64,000 nucleotides of DNA. It comes from Arsenophonus nilaparvatae (lineage in GTDB: Bacteria; Pseudomonadota; Gammaproteobacteria; Enterobacterales; Enterobacteriaceae). Of this stretch, positions 25,875-35,532 are shown piece by piece. Where the stretch lies: the NCBI RefSeq assembly GCF_000757905.1, contig NZ_JRLH01000005.1, one strand, 5' to 3'. The stretch's first letter is position 1. Each line of letters begins with the position of its first letter. The translations under genes and the position numbers were made by a program. The notes below the pieces were generated by a model. It saw only the letters and a list, made by a program, of their open reading frames with translations, made no database searches and had not been told where the DNA came from.

Positions 25875-26354
25875 ATGTCTCAATTAACCCATATCAACTC
25901 AGCGGGTGAGGCGCATATGGTGGATGTGGCTGCTAAAGCGGAAACCATACGTGAAGCGCGGGCTGAAGCATTTATAACAATGAATGCTAAGACGCTTAAT
26001 ATGATTATCAATGGTAGTCATCATAAAGGTGATGTTTTTGCTACCGCTCGGATTGCTGGTATTCAGGCCGCTAAAAAAACGTGGGATCTGATCCCGCTTT
26101 GCCATCCACTATTACTCAGTAAAGTGGAAGTTTTACTGGAAGCACAAACAAGCAATAATCGCATTCGAATTGAGTCATATTGTCGGTTATCCGGTAAAAC
26201 TGGCGTTGAAATGGAAGCGTTGACCGCTGCATCAATTGCCGCATTAACCATTTATGATATGTGTAAAGCGGTGCAGAAAGATATGGTGATTAGTGCGGTT
26301 AGATTATTGGAAAAAACGGGTGGGAAATCCGGTGATTTTAAGGTAACACCATGA
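25875..26354 (+). CDS. moaC: Cyclic pyranopterin monophosphate synthase
   Basis: MoaC converts the MoaA product to cyclic pyranopterin monophosphate. The 159-residue protein has the family blocks MVDVAAKAETIREARAEAFI, KGDVFATARIAGIQAAKKTW, IPLCHPLLLSKVEV and GKTGVEMEALTAASIAALTIYDMCKAV. An AAGGAG site precedes the ATG. It directly follows moaA, where E. coli has moaB. Its stop overlaps the moaD start by four bases (ATGA). Confidence 0.97.
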   Translation: MSQLTHINSAGEAHMVDVAAKAETIREARAEAFITMNAKTLNMIINGSHHKGDVFATARIAGIQAAKKTWDLIPLCHPLLLSKVEVLLEAQTSNNRIRIESYCRLSGKTGVEMEALTAASIAALTIYDMCKAVQKDMVISAVRLLEKTGGKSGDFKVTP

Positions 26355-26596
26355 TTAAAGTGCTTTTCTTTGCCCAAGTCCGTGAATTGACAGGCACTGA
26401 TAGGTTAGAGTTAGAAAATCGTTATTCCACCGTAGAAGAATTACGTGATGCATTAAGCCAACGTGGAGAGCGCTGGGCATTAGCACTAGATCACAAAAAA
26501 CTGCTTTTTGCGGTCAATCATACCTTTGTACAGTCAGATCATCCATTAACTGCTGGCGATGAAATCGCATTTTTTCCACCGGTAACGGGAGGATAA
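26351..26596 (+). CDS. moaD: Molybdopterin synthase sulfur carrier subunit
   Basis: An 81-residue ubiquitin-like protein ending FFPPVTGG. The terminal Gly-Gly is activated by MoeB (also in this window) and becomes the thiocarboxylate that donates dithiolene sulfur. It overlaps moaC by four bases and abuts moaE, so translation is probably coupled. Confidence 0.95.
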   Translation: MIKVLFFAQVRELTGTDRLELENRYSTVEELRDALSQRGERWALALDHKKLLFAVNHTFVQSDHPLTAGDEIAFFPPVTGG

Positions 26597-27055
26597 ATGA
26601 CAAATACACGATTGCTTATTCAACAAGCGAATTTTAATGTTGGTGAACAATATGAATGGTTAGCACAATGTTATGATGATGGTGCGGTGGTTACTTTCAC
26701 TGGTAAAGTGCGTAATCACAACTTGGGTGATAGTATTAACACCCTCACTCTTGAACATTATCCAGTCATGACAGAGAAAGCGTTACAGGATATTGCCAAT
26801 GAAGCGCGTGGTCGTTGGCAGTTGCAACGCATCTGTATTATTCATCGGATTGGTACTTTACAGCCGGGTGAGGAAATCGTGTTTGTGGGTGTTACTAGCG
26901 ATCATCGTAGTAGCGCTTTTTTAGCGGCAGAATTTATTATGGATTATATGAAAACAAAAGCGCCATTTTGGAAAAAAGAGCATTTAGCTCAAGGGCAAAA
27001 CAGTCGTTGGGTTGAGGCCAGAGCGAGTGATCAAGCCGCATTTCAGCGTTGGTAA
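26597..27055 (+). CDS. moaE: Molybdopterin synthase catalytic subunit
   Basis: MoaE forms molybdopterin from cyclic pyranopterin with sulfur from MoaD. The 152 residues (E. coli 150) include DDGAVVTFTGKVRNHN, LEHYPVMTEKALQDIA, IIHRIGTLQPGEEIVFVGVTS, the HRSSAFLAAEFIMDYMKTKAPFWKKE catalytic region with its lysines, and a C-terminal tail that contacts MoaD. It is the last gene of the operon; the GGAG at the moaD end serves as its ribosome site. Confidence 0.96.
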   Translation: MTNTRLLIQQANFNVGEQYEWLAQCYDDGAVVTFTGKVRNHNLGDSINTLTLEHYPVMTEKALQDIANEARGRWQLQRICIIHRIGTLQPGEEIVFVGVTSDHRSSAFLAAEFIMDYMKTKAPFWKKEHLAQGQNSRWVEARASDQAAFQRW

Positions 27056-27251
27056 CACAATTTTTATTGAATTTATTTCAATTTATTGAAATTTAGCTAA
27101 ATAAAGTAAAAGTAATGTAAAACCTTCTCTTATTTGCGCATATCAAACCATGGTTTTAGCCAGAAATTATGATAGACTTAATTTAAGTTTACTGAGTTAT
27201 TTAGTTTACTAAATAGCTTTATCTTTAACGCAAGTGATGAGGGTAATCATC

Positions 27252-27962
27252 ATGGATCGATTTGAACATCAAAATGATTCGATCGTCCAGCGCGCTGGCG
27301 CAGGTATTCAAACCTATATGGCGCAAGTATACGGCTGGATGACGGTAGGTTTGTTATTAACTGCGTTTGTTGCTTGGTATGCGATTAATAATAGTAATAT
27401 TATTATGTATCTGGCGACGCATAGTTGGGTATTGATAGGCCTCATTGTTGCTGAATTTGCATTAGTCATAGGATTATCATTTCTGTTGCCCAAATTGAGT
27501 GGCGCGCTGGCAACGGCCATGTTTATGCTCTACTCGGCGCTGACAGGCTTAACCATTTCTCTCGTATTAGTTGCCTACACTGGCGCTTCGGTTGCCAGTA
27601 CCTTCTTTATCACTGCTGCTATGTTTGGGGCACTTAGTTTTTATGGTTATACAACCAAACGTAGTTTAAGTGGTATGGGTAGTTTTTTATTTATGGCACT
27701 AATCGGGCTAATTATTGCTTCATTGGTCAATATTTGGCTGCAAAGTTCTGGCTTAACGTTGGTTATCACCTACGCCAGTGTATTAATTTTTGCAGGTTTG
27801 ACGGCTTATGATACACAGAAACTGAAAGACATGGGCAGCCAAATTGATAGTCGAGATCAAGAAGGTATGCGTAAATACGCTATTCTTGGTGCATTGACAC
27901 TCTATTTAGATTTTATTAACTTGTTCTTAATGATGTTACGTATTCTAGGCGATCGTCGTTAA
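27252..27962 (+). CDS. ybhL: Bax1-I/YccA-family inner membrane protein YbhL
   Basis: A 236-residue membrane protein with seven hydrophobic segments of the BI-1 (Bax inhibitor 1-like) family. TYMAQVYGWMTVGLLLTAFVAW, FMLYSALTGLT, GYTTKRSLSGMG and GLTAYDTQKLKDMG match E. coli YbhL. Relatives act as pH-sensitive calcium channels or modulate membrane proteases; the role of YbhL is not established. I chose the second ATG, 9 bases after GAGGG, to match the E. coli N-terminus. A terminator follows. Confidence 0.93.
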   Translation: MDRFEHQNDSIVQRAGAGIQTYMAQVYGWMTVGLLLTAFVAWYAINNSNIIMYLATHSWVLIGLIVAEFALVIGLSFLLPKLSGALATAMFMLYSALTGLTISLVLVAYTGASVASTFFITAAMFGALSFYGYTTKRSLSGMGSFLFMALIGLIIASLVNIWLQSSGLTLVITYASVLIFAGLTAYDTQKLKDMGSQIDSRDQEGMRKYAILGALTLYLDFINLFLMMLRILGDRR

Positions 27963-27979
27963 TTTAATCTGTTTGTTAA

Positions 27980-28018
27980 AAAAATCCTGCTGATAATGTT
28001 AGCGGGATTTTTTATTTT
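27980..28018 (+). terminator. Terminator after ybhL
   Basis: AAATCCTGCT and AGCGGGATTT pair (one G-T) around a 9-base loop, followed by TTTATTTT. It also lies just beyond the end of convergent ybhR. Confidence 0.85.
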
Positions 28019-28023
28019 ACCAT

Positions 28024-29130
28024 TTAGGCAATTTTTCGGCGAAATAACCAATAAGCCAGGCTTGTGGTAAATAATGAAATAATCAGTAATGGCCACAAAT
28101 TGTGCCATAGTACGGCCAAATCGGCATTTTTTAAATAAATTTGTTTAGTAATATCAGTAAAATGTCGAATAGGATTGATCCAGGTGACATTTTGTAACCA
28201 AGCCGGCATATTTTCTATAGGTGAGACGTAACCTGATAGCAATATTGACGGCATCATAAAGACAAACACACCAATAAACGCTTGTTGCTGAGTTGAGCAT
28301 ATAGCGGAGATCAATAAACCAAAACCCACTAATGACAAACCATAAATTGCCATCGTAGTATAAAAAATAAACAATGAACCGGAAAATGGAATTTTGTAAC
28401 AGAAAATCCCGATAATCAGCACCAATGTTGCCTGAAAGGTGGCAATAAGTAATGCTGGCACTGCTTTACCGATAAAGATCTGCCAGGTAGTCAGGGGTGA
28501 AACCAGTAACTGATCAAGTGTGCCTTGTTCACGCTCACGGGCAATTGACAATGAAGTGACGACTAATACACCAATGGTAGTAATTAATGCTACCAAGGAT
28601 GGAACAATAAACCATTTGTAATCAAGATTAGGGTTATACCAATGACGAATGATTAATTCGCTATTATTATGCGCTATCTGCTGGTTTGTTAATTGTTGTT
28701 GATAATTTTCAATAACCTGGCTAACTGTGTTAGCGGCGATTTGAGCACTATTAGAATTTCTACCATCAAGTATTAGTTGAACCGGCGTCGATTTTCTTTG
28801 TGCCAGTTGAGCACTAAAATTTTGCGGAAAATGTACCACTAAAAGTGCTTTACGATTATTGATTGTTTCAGCAACTTGTTGATTATTATTAAGTAGTAAG
28901 ACTTTAGAGAAAGTCGTCGATTTTGCCAATCGTTGTGTTAATTCAATCGAATCTTGGCCTTTATCCGCATTAAAGATAGCTATTGTAGTGTTAGTGACAT
29001 CTAAAGTAGCGGCCAGTGGAAATAAGATCATTTGGAAAATAACCGGTAGGATCAATATTGCGCGGGTTTGAGGCTCTTGTAGTAGTGACTGTAATTCTTT
29101 GATAATCAGTGTATAGAGACGGTGTAGCAT
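28024..29130 (-). CDS. ybhR: ABC exporter permease YbhR
   Basis: A 368-residue ABC-2 type permease. One N-terminal helix is followed by a large periplasmic part (about 45-170) and five C-terminal helices; REREQGTLDQLLVSPL is the conserved cytoplasmic block of the family. With YbhS, YbhF and YbhG it makes a tripartite exporter linked in E. coli to tetracycline, cefoperazone and cation efflux. It lies 9 bases after ybhS, as last gene of ybhGFSR. Confidence 0.93.
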   Translation of the reverse strand: MLHRLYTLIIKELQSLLQEPQTRAILILPVIFQMILFPLAATLDVTNTTIAIFNADKGQDSIELTQRLAKSTTFSKVLLLNNNQQVAETINNRKALLVVHFPQNFSAQLAQRKSTPVQLILDGRNSNSAQIAANTVSQVIENYQQQLTNQQIAHNNSELIIRHWYNPNLDYKWFIVPSLVALITTIGVLVVTSLSIAREREQGTLDQLLVSPLTTWQIFIGKAVPALLIATFQATLVLIIGIFCYKIPFSGSLFIFYTTMAIYGLSLVGFGLLISAICSTQQQAFIGVFVFMMPSILLSGYVSPIENMPAWLQNVTWINPIRHFTDITKQIYLKNADLAVLWHNLWPLLIISLFTTSLAYWLFRRKIA

Positions 29131-29139
29131 ATTCTCTCC

Positions 29140-30297
29140 CTAATCAAGTCTGCGACGCGTTTTTAATGCAGTTAGCCCAATAAAGATGATGGCGGTGGTG
29201 GCTAATAAAAGAAAATTGGTCAACAGGACAACATAAATGTCACCGGCCAGAAATAGAGTTTGTAAACTACTAACAAAGTAACGAGCTGGGATCAAATACG
29301 TTACCCATTGAATAACTATCGGCATACTATCAATTTCAAAAATAAACCCTGACAACATGATGGCAGGTAAAAAAGCGGCATTTAATGCAACGATAGCGGC
29401 GTTAAATTGGTTACGGGTTAAGGTAGATATCAGTAATCCCATACCAAGGGCAGTAGCCAAGTAGAGACTGGTAATAATAAATAACAACCATAGTGAACTA
29501 CGATAAGGAATATGCAAAATAAAGACCGTGACTAACATGCAAAGTAGCATGACAAAGGTGCCTAACAATTGATAAGGTAATAGTTTGGAAAGCAGCAATT
29601 CTGTGCGGGTTATTTGGGTGGCAAGTAGGGCTTCCATTGTGCCGCGTTCCCACTCGCGGGCAACCACCAATGAAGTCAGAATGGCACCGACTACGGTAAT
29701 AATGATACTAATTGCACCTGGAATAATAAAATGTTGGCTAATGGCTGCTGGATTAAACCAGAAGCGTAATTCAGTAACAATTAATGGTTGAGTAGCATAA
29801 CCGGCGTTTTCACCTTGTTGCTGCTGCCAGGTTTGCCAAATGCCTTTAGCATAAGCCTGTACAAAATAGGCGGTATTCGGCTCACTACCATCGGTAATAA
29901 CCTGGATCGATGCATGCCCTGAGGGACGATTAAGCTGGCTGGCAAAATCGACCGGGATCACTACCATACCGCGGATTTCGCCTGCTTGCATTTTATCTAT
30001 TAGCAATGTTCGATTATCGCTAATTGTCGCATCAATAAAAGGGGATCCGGTAAAGGTAGCGACAAATTCTCGCACTTGATTATTTTGTTGATTGACCAAA
30101 ATGCCAAGCCGTAATTTACTTGAATCCAGATTAATGCCGTAGCCAAAAATAAATAGTAGCATTAATGGAATAACGACGGCAATCAGCGCACTACTGGGGT
30201 CACGTAAAATCTGTTTACTTTCTTTAATACACAGGGCCTGTAAACGACGCCAGGAAAACTGCGCTTCGTGGGCTGATTGTTTTTCTGTTTGGCTCAT
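29140..30297 (-). CDS. ybhS: ABC exporter permease YbhS
   Basis: A 385-residue ABC-2 permease, sister of YbhR. RRLQALCIKESKQILRDPSSALIAVVIPLMLLFIFGYGINLD leads into the periplasmic domain, and AREWERGTMEALLATQITRTELL is the coupling block before the C-terminal helices. It probably forms a heterodimer channel with YbhR. Its ATG overlaps the ybhF stop by four bases, so translation is coupled. Confidence 0.94.
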   Translation of the reverse strand: MSQTEKQSAHEAQFSWRRLQALCIKESKQILRDPSSALIAVVIPLMLLFIFGYGINLDSSKLRLGILVNQQNNQVREFVATFTGSPFIDATISDNRTLLIDKMQAGEIRGMVVIPVDFASQLNRPSGHASIQVITDGSEPNTAYFVQAYAKGIWQTWQQQQGENAGYATQPLIVTELRFWFNPAAISQHFIIPGAISIIITVVGAILTSLVVAREWERGTMEALLATQITRTELLLSKLLPYQLLGTFVMLLCMLVTVFILHIPYRSSLWLLFIITSLYLATALGMGLLISTLTRNQFNAAIVALNAAFLPAIMLSGFIFEIDSMPIVIQWVTYLIPARYFVSSLQTLFLAGDIYVVLLTNFLLLATTAIIFIGLTALKTRRRLD

Positions 30298-32030
30298 TGT
30301 TTCCCTCGGTCATAGTTAACTATCAAACTAATAAAAGCCTGTTCCATCGACGGATCCGGATTTTCTGCCGTGGCGATTTGGCTTTTTAATTCATCGGGTG
30401 TGCCAGCAGCAATAATTTTACCGTGGTAAACTAAGCCAATTCGATCGCAATATTCCGCTTCGTCCATAAAGTGAGTGGTAACCATTACGGTAACGCCTTT
30501 ATTTACCATGTCGTTAATATGTAACCAAAATTCTCTTCGCGTCAGGGGATCCACACCTGAAGTGGGTTCATCCAAGAAAAGTATGTCCGGTTCATGCATC
30601 AATGAGCAGGCCAAGGCTAGTCGCTGTTTGAAGCCTAATGGCAATTCATCGGTGGTTTGTTGCAGTATTGGATTTAAATTAAAGGCCTTGATCATGTTAC
30701 TAATTTTTTGCTGTTGCTGACTGCCACTAAGGCCATAAATACCAGAGAAAAATTTTAAGTTCTGAGCAACTGTTAAATTACCGTACAGTGAAAATTTTTG
30801 CGCCATATAGCCAAGATGTTGGCGGGCTTTATTCGAGCTTATTTTTAGATCCATCCCCAAGACTAATGCCCTGCCTGTGCTTGGTACCATTAATCCGCAC
30901 ATCATTTTAAATGTTGTTGATTTGCCGGCGCCATTAGGACCTAGCAAGCCAAAAATTTCACCGCGTTTAACCGTAAAGTTAACATTATCCGTAGCGGCAA
31001 AGTCACCGAATAGTTTGCTAAGGTTTTGTGCCTCAATGACGGTTTCAGTCGGATCAGCTGGAATTTGCGGCATAATTTCCGCAAGCTCAGAACGTTGCGA
31101 TGGGCTACCACCTAATAAATCAATAAAAGCATCTTCGAAACGGGGTTTAGCGGTAATAAGTTTACTATCCGCTAAATTCAGACTGGTAAGGAAATCGGTT
31201 TGCTGGCTGTTTTGTTTTAAGATCAGGCGAATACAGTGCCCTTGGATAACACAATCGGTAGTTTGTGGTAATAATAGTGCATCTTGTAAGTATGCGCGGC
31301 GTTTTGATGCTGGAACTTGCAGTAAAAATGAGCGTCCAGCCATTTTATTAGTTAATGCCTGCGGTATCCCCCGATAAAGTAGTTGCCCTTGATTTAACAG
31401 TAAAATATCTCGGCATTGTTCAGCTTCATCTAAGTAGGATGTACTCCAAAGGATCAGCATACCATCGCTTGCCAGTTCATGAACCATTCGCCAAAGCTCT
31501 TGACGAGCAATAGGATCAACACCCACGCCAGGTTCATCTAGCAACAGGATTTTTGGCCGACTGATTAATGTACAGGCCAGGCCAAGCTTCTGTTTCATGC
31601 CCCCGGACAGTTTACCTGCCAGTCGTTGGGTAAAACGGCTAAGGTCGGTAAAATCTAGTAATTGCTGATAAATTTGTTGGCGGCTTTCTCCTATCACGCC
31701 ACATAAACTGGCATATAGATCCAGATTTTCTTGTACGGTGAGATCTTCATAAAGACCAAATTTTTGTGGCATATAACCAAGATTGCGACGGACGTCAACA
31801 CCTTGACTAATCGGATCTAAGCCCATAATAGTGATATTACCGCTATCGGGTTTTAATAAACCAGCCAGCATACGCATTAGCGTTGTTTTTCCTGCACCAT
31901 CAGGTCCAACTAAGCCGGTCACTGAACCTCCGGTGATCTCAGTGGTGAGTTTTGCCACCGCAGGTGAAGCTAAACCAGAAAAGCATTTTTCGACCTCAGT
32001 CAATGTAATCTTATGAACAGTATTGACCAT
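30294..32030 (-). CDS. ybhF: Duplicated ABC ATPase YbhF
   Basis: A 578-residue protein with two ABC domains in one chain. Domain 1 has Walker A GPDGAGKTT, signature LSGGMKQKLG and Walker B ILLLDEPGVGVDP. Domain 2 (from about residue 325) has GPNGAGKST, a degenerate signature (LPLGFKQRLALA) and ILFLDEPTSGVDP. It powers the YbhRS channel. The ribosome site AAGG is formed by the last bases of ybhG. The domain arrangement matches E. coli YbhF. Confidence 0.95.
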   Translation of the reverse strand: MVNTVHKITLTEVEKCFSGLASPAVAKLTTEITGGSVTGLVGPDGAGKTTLMRMLAGLLKPDSGNITIMGLDPISQGVDVRRNLGYMPQKFGLYEDLTVQENLDLYASLCGVIGESRQQIYQQLLDFTDLSRFTQRLAGKLSGGMKQKLGLACTLISRPKILLLDEPGVGVDPIARQELWRMVHELASDGMLILWSTSYLDEAEQCRDILLLNQGQLLYRGIPQALTNKMAGRSFLLQVPASKRRAYLQDALLLPQTTDCVIQGHCIRLILKQNSQQTDFLTSLNLADSKLITAKPRFEDAFIDLLGGSPSQRSELAEIMPQIPADPTETVIEAQNLSKLFGDFAATDNVNFTVKRGEIFGLLGPNGAGKSTTFKMMCGLMVPSTGRALVLGMDLKISSNKARQHLGYMAQKFSLYGNLTVAQNLKFFSGIYGLSGSQQQQKISNMIKAFNLNPILQQTTDELPLGFKQRLALACSLMHEPDILFLDEPTSGVDPLTRREFWLHINDMVNKGVTVMVTTHFMDEAEYCDRIGLVYHGKIIAAGTPDELKSQIATAENPDPSMEQAFISLIVNYDRGKQ

Positions 32031-32040
32031 TCATTAAGCC

Positions 32041-33036
32041 TTAGTATTTTTTTTCTGCAAAATGAAGCGTCACCGGCATACCCTGGCGCAACATATCGTC
32101 AGCATCATTAACAATGACCCGAATACGATAAACTAAATCGGTACGTAAGTCGGTGGTTTGTACACTTTTAGGCGTAAACTCTGCGGTTGGTGAGACAAAA
32201 CCGATAGTGCCATGATAGGGTTGATCTGGACGACTGTCGGTATAAAGTAATACTTCTCGCCCAGGTATTGCTTTGCCGAGATGAGGTTCACTGACATAAG
32301 CTCTAACCCAGACAGGTCGGATCAACGAAACTGTAAAAACAGTGCTGCCGGCAGTAAGAATAGTCCCTGGCTCAATGGCACGGGTTAGGATAGTACCCGG
32401 CGAGGGTGTGGTTAGTATCGTATCTGCCAGATCCAGCTTTGCTTGCGCTAATGCAGCGACCGCCTGTTCCCATTCACCTCGCGCGGCGGCTATTTCTTCA
32501 GTACGATAGCCGGTCTGAAATTGATTTAATTTATCTTTTGCTGCATTTAGCGCTGCAAGCGCTTGGTTTCGATTATTTTTCGCATTTTCCAAGTCATTGG
32601 CGGAAATCACCCGTTGTGTCCAAAGCCCTTGTTGGCGTTGGTAAAAACTATTAGCATACTTCCAGGCTGCTTGCCGTTGCGCCACTTCGGCTTCAACCTG
32701 AGCAATTTCTTGGCTACGATAACCACTTTCTAACATATCTAATTTGGCTTTTGCGCTAGCAAGAATACCTGTCGCGCGTTGCAGGCTATTTTGATAGGGA
32801 GTATTATCAAGAGAAGCTAAGATCTGACCGGCGCTAATTTTATCCCCTTCATCGACATTCAGTGTCTGAAGTTTACCGTTGACTCTGAAACTTAAGTTGA
32901 CCGTTCTAATATCAACATTACCATACAGAATGAGCGTTTTATTCTGATAGGTTTGATAGTAGTAGTATCCAGCCACTATAATAACGATAAGTAGGCAGAT
33001 GATAGCAATAGATAATAAGCGCAGATTTTTTTTCAT
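32041..33036 (-). CDS. ybhG: HlyD-family membrane fusion protein YbhG
   Basis: A 331-residue periplasmic adaptor with an N-terminal membrane anchor (about residues 5-25). The lipoyl half-motif region VDIRTVNLSFRVNGKLQTLNVDEGDKISAGQILASLD is followed by a long coiled coil (about 75-200, with YRSQEIAQVEAEVAQ) and beta-barrel sequence ending in RQGMPVTLHF. It links YbhFSR to an outer membrane channel. I chose the ATG with AAGGA just upstream, not the start 21 bases earlier. In E. coli the TetR gene cecR (ybiH) precedes it; no such gene is present here. Confidence 0.94.
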   Translation of the reverse strand: MKKNLRLLSIAIICLLIVIIVAGYYYYQTYQNKTLILYGNVDIRTVNLSFRVNGKLQTLNVDEGDKISAGQILASLDNTPYQNSLQRATGILASAKAKLDMLESGYRSQEIAQVEAEVAQRQAAWKYANSFYQRQQGLWTQRVISANDLENAKNNRNQALAALNAAKDKLNQFQTGYRTEEIAAARGEWEQAVAALAQAKLDLADTILTTPSPGTILTRAIEPGTILTAGSTVFTVSLIRPVWVRAYVSEPHLGKAIPGREVLLYTDSRPDQPYHGTIGFVSPTAEFTPKSVQTTDLRTDLVYRIRVIVNDADDMLRQGMPVTLHFAEKKY

Positions 33037-33235
33037 AGCATCCTTAAAATAGTTCAATAATATGGAATAAAATAAGGTTATGCATATTTAATTTTATCAG
33101 GTTAATGGTTATTTGATGAATTTATGTTAATTATTTTATTTCGTTTTTATTAGTTGGTGATAGCGGTTGTCAGTAATCAATTATTTTACTGTCATTAACC
33201 GCCATTTTTAATAGCTTATAGTGATGGTTTTTATA

Positions 33236-33264
33236 TTCAGTTGACTGAAATTAAGTCAACTGAA
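33236..33264. promoter_or_regulatory. Perfect 11-bp dyad upstream of rhlE
   Basis: TTCAGTTGACT (33236-33246) and AGTCAACTGAA (33254-33264) are exact inverted copies with a 7-base spacer (GAAATTA). There is no T tract, and the dyad sits 20 bases before the rhlE ATG, so it looks like an operator for a dimeric repressor. In E. coli the TetR protein CecR controls both rhlE and the ybhG operon from this gap; whether this dyad is a CecR site I cannot say. Confidence 0.7.
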
Positions 33265-33284
33265 ACTTGGAGTATTTTATATTT

Positions 33285-34583
33285 ATGTGTTTTAACTCAT
33301 TGGGTTTATCTGAAGAGATCTTATCGGCGATTAAAGCGGTCGGATACGAAAAGCCGACTTTAATTCAGCAGCAGGCAATCCCGGCCATATTAGCTGGAAA
33401 AGATCTGTTGGCCAGCGCGCAAACAGGAACAGGTAAAACCGCCGGATTTGTTTTACCTATATTACAGCATCTTAGTCATACGCCTGTTGTTGTAAAAGGC
33501 AAAAAACCGGTTAGGGCGTTAATTTTGGCACCAACTCGTGAATTAGCCGCTCAGGTTGGAGAAAATGTGCGTGAATATAGCCAATTTTTGCGCTTAAAAT
33601 CGCTGGTGGTTTTTGGTGGTGTCAGTATCAACCCACAAATGATGAAATTACGGGGAGGAGTTGACATTTTAGTGGCAACCCCAGGTCGTTTGCTTGATTT
33701 AGTGCAGCAAAATGCCGTTAGTTTGTCAAAGGTTGAGATTTTAGTATTAGATGAAGCTGATCGAATGTTAGATATGGGATTTATTCATGATATTCGACGG
33801 ATATTAAATAAATTACCGGCAAAACGCCAAAATTTACTTTTTTCAGCCACTTTTTCTAACCAAATTAAACAGTTGGCAAATGGCTTACTGCATAATCCGA
33901 CCATATTGGAAGTGGCACCACGTAATTCCGCTTCACAGCAGGTCAAACAGCTTATTCATTTTGTTGATAAGCGACGTAAAGCTGAATTGCTTTCTTATCT
34001 GATTGGCAGTGAAAACTGGCAGCAGGTATTGGTTTTCACCCGCACTAAATTTGGCGCTAATCGCTTAACTGAACATCTGATTAAGGATGGCATTAAAGCG
34101 ATGGCGATCCATGGTAATAAAAGCCAAGGCGCGCGAACGCGGGCGCTGGCAGATTTTAAATCAGGCGCGATTAGAGTTCTGGTGGCAACCGATATTGCTG
34201 CCAGAGGATTGGACATTGAACAGCTACCCTATGTGGTGAATTACGAATTACCCAATGTAGCAGAGGATTATGTACATCGCATTGGGCGTACTGGGCGGGC
34301 GGCAGCGACAGGTTTGGCAGTTTCGCTAGTTGCTATTGATGAGCAAAGTTTATTAACAGCGATTGAGCGATTGTTAAAACAGAGTATCCCGCGTATGGCA
34401 CTCGCAGGCTATGAACCTGATCCGACTATTAAGCCAGAACCAACGCCAAAAAAGAGCCCAGCAAGCAAACAACGCAGACGTAAATCGGTAGCAAAAGCTT
34501 CTCATGCTAAGAGTAAACCACTAAAACAACCGACAAATAGCAACGTTAATACTAAAGCTTTAGCACCAAAAAAATCCAGGTAG
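33285..34583 (+). CDS. rhlE: DEAD-box ATP-dependent RNA helicase RhlE
   Basis: RhlE remodels RNA and ribosome assembly intermediates. All motifs are present: Q motif (PTLIQQQAIPAIL), ASAQTGTGKT, APTRELAAQV, TPGRLLD, VLDEADRMLD, SATF, and in domain 2 ARGLDIEQ and HRIGRTGRA. The C-terminal tail (about 375-432) is basic, rich in Lys, Pro and Ser. The ATG giving MCFNSLGLSEE matches the E. coli start; an upstream TTG is less likely. dusC follows after 7 bases. Confidence 0.95.
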   Translation: MCFNSLGLSEEILSAIKAVGYEKPTLIQQQAIPAILAGKDLLASAQTGTGKTAGFVLPILQHLSHTPVVVKGKKPVRALILAPTRELAAQVGENVREYSQFLRLKSLVVFGGVSINPQMMKLRGGVDILVATPGRLLDLVQQNAVSLSKVEILVLDEADRMLDMGFIHDIRRILNKLPAKRQNLLFSATFSNQIKQLANGLLHNPTILEVAPRNSASQQVKQLIHFVDKRRKAELLSYLIGSENWQQVLVFTRTKFGANRLTEHLIKDGIKAMAIHGNKSQGARTRALADFKSGAIRVLVATDIAARGLDIEQLPYVVNYELPNVAEDYVHRIGRTGRAAATGLAVSLVAIDEQSLLTAIERLLKQSIPRMALAGYEPDPTIKPEPTPKKSPASKQRRRKSVAKASHAKSKPLKQPTNSNVNTKALAPKKSR

Positions 34584-34590
34584 CGGATAA

Positions 34591-35532
34591 ATGCGAATAT
34601 TACTCGCCCCGATGGAAGGGGTTCTCGACTCTTTGGTGCGTCAGTTATTAACTGAAGTTAACGAATATGATCTTTGTATCACCGAATTTTTGCGGGTGGT
34701 GGATAGTTTATTGCCAACCAAAACATTTTATCGAATTTGCCCTGAATTATATCAAGCAAGTAAAACTGTATCAGGTACATTAGTACGTATTCAATTACTG
34801 GGTCAGCATCCGCAATGGTTAGCTGAAAATGCGGCACGAGCAGTAGAGTTAGGCTCTTGGGGGGTAGATTTCAATTGTGGCTGCCCGTCTCCGACAGTTA
34901 ATGGCCATGGCGGTGGGGCGACACTACTAAAGGATCCTGAGCGGATATATCAGGCTGCTAAGGCGATCCGGGCGTCAGTACCTACGAGTTTACCTACTTC
35001 AGTAAAAGTCAGGTTAGGTTGGGATGATCGTTGTCTGGCATTTGAAATTGCCGATGCGGTGCAACAGGCTGGTACGACAGAAATTATCATTCATGGTCGA
35101 ACTAAGGCAGAGGGGTATCGGGCAGAAAAAATCGATTGGCTAACCATCGGCCAGATACGCCAAAAATTAACTATACCGGTTATCGCCAATGGCGAAATTT
35201 GGGATTGGCATAGTGCAAATGAGTGCAGGGAGATAACCGGCTGTGACGCGTTGATGATTGGACGAGGTGGATTACATGTTCCTAACCTGGCTCAAGTGAT
35301 CAAATATCAAGCTGAACCGATGGCTTGGCCGCAGGTTATGCAAATTCTGTTTAAATATATTCAGCTGGAAAAACAAGGTGATAGAGGTCAATATCACGCC
35401 GCGCGTATTAAACAGTGGTTAGGTTATTTGCGTAAAAAGTATGTTGAAGCAGCTGAGTTATTTAATCAGATTAGAGTAGAGAAAAAATCAGCCGCTATTG
35501 CTAATATAATTGAACGTCATACTTTTTGTTGA
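34591..35532 (+). CDS. dusC: tRNA-dihydrouridine(16) synthase
   Basis: DusC reduces U16 of tRNAs using FMN and NADPH. The 313-residue TIM-barrel protein has APMEGVLDSLVRQLLTEV, the catalytic Cys in VDFNCGCPSPTVNG, KVRLGWD, IIHGRTKAEGYRA and IANGEIWD, then the Dus C-terminal helical domain. It is close to E. coli DusC rather than DusA or DusB. In E. coli dusC sits elsewhere; here it directly follows rhlE and is probably co-transcribed. Confidence 0.93.
   Translation: MRILLAPMEGVLDSLVRQLLTEVNEYDLCITEFLRVVDSLLPTKTFYRICPELYQASKTVSGTLVRIQLLGQHPQWLAENAARAVELGSWGVDFNCGCPSPTVNGHGGGATLLKDPERIYQAAKAIRASVPTSLPTSVKVRLGWDDRCLAFEIADAVQQAGTTEIIIHGRTKAEGYRAEKIDWLTIGQIRQKLTIPVIANGEIWDWHSANECREITGCDALMIGRGGLHVPNLAQVIKYQAEPMAWPQVMQILFKYIQLEKQGDRGQYHAARIKQWLGYLRKKYVEAAELFNQIRVEKKSAAIANIIERHTFC

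Noticed and set aside
30877..31377. 166-codon open frame antisense to ybhF
   Set aside because: It is a shadow of the ABC ATPase coding strand, with no ribosome site or family features.
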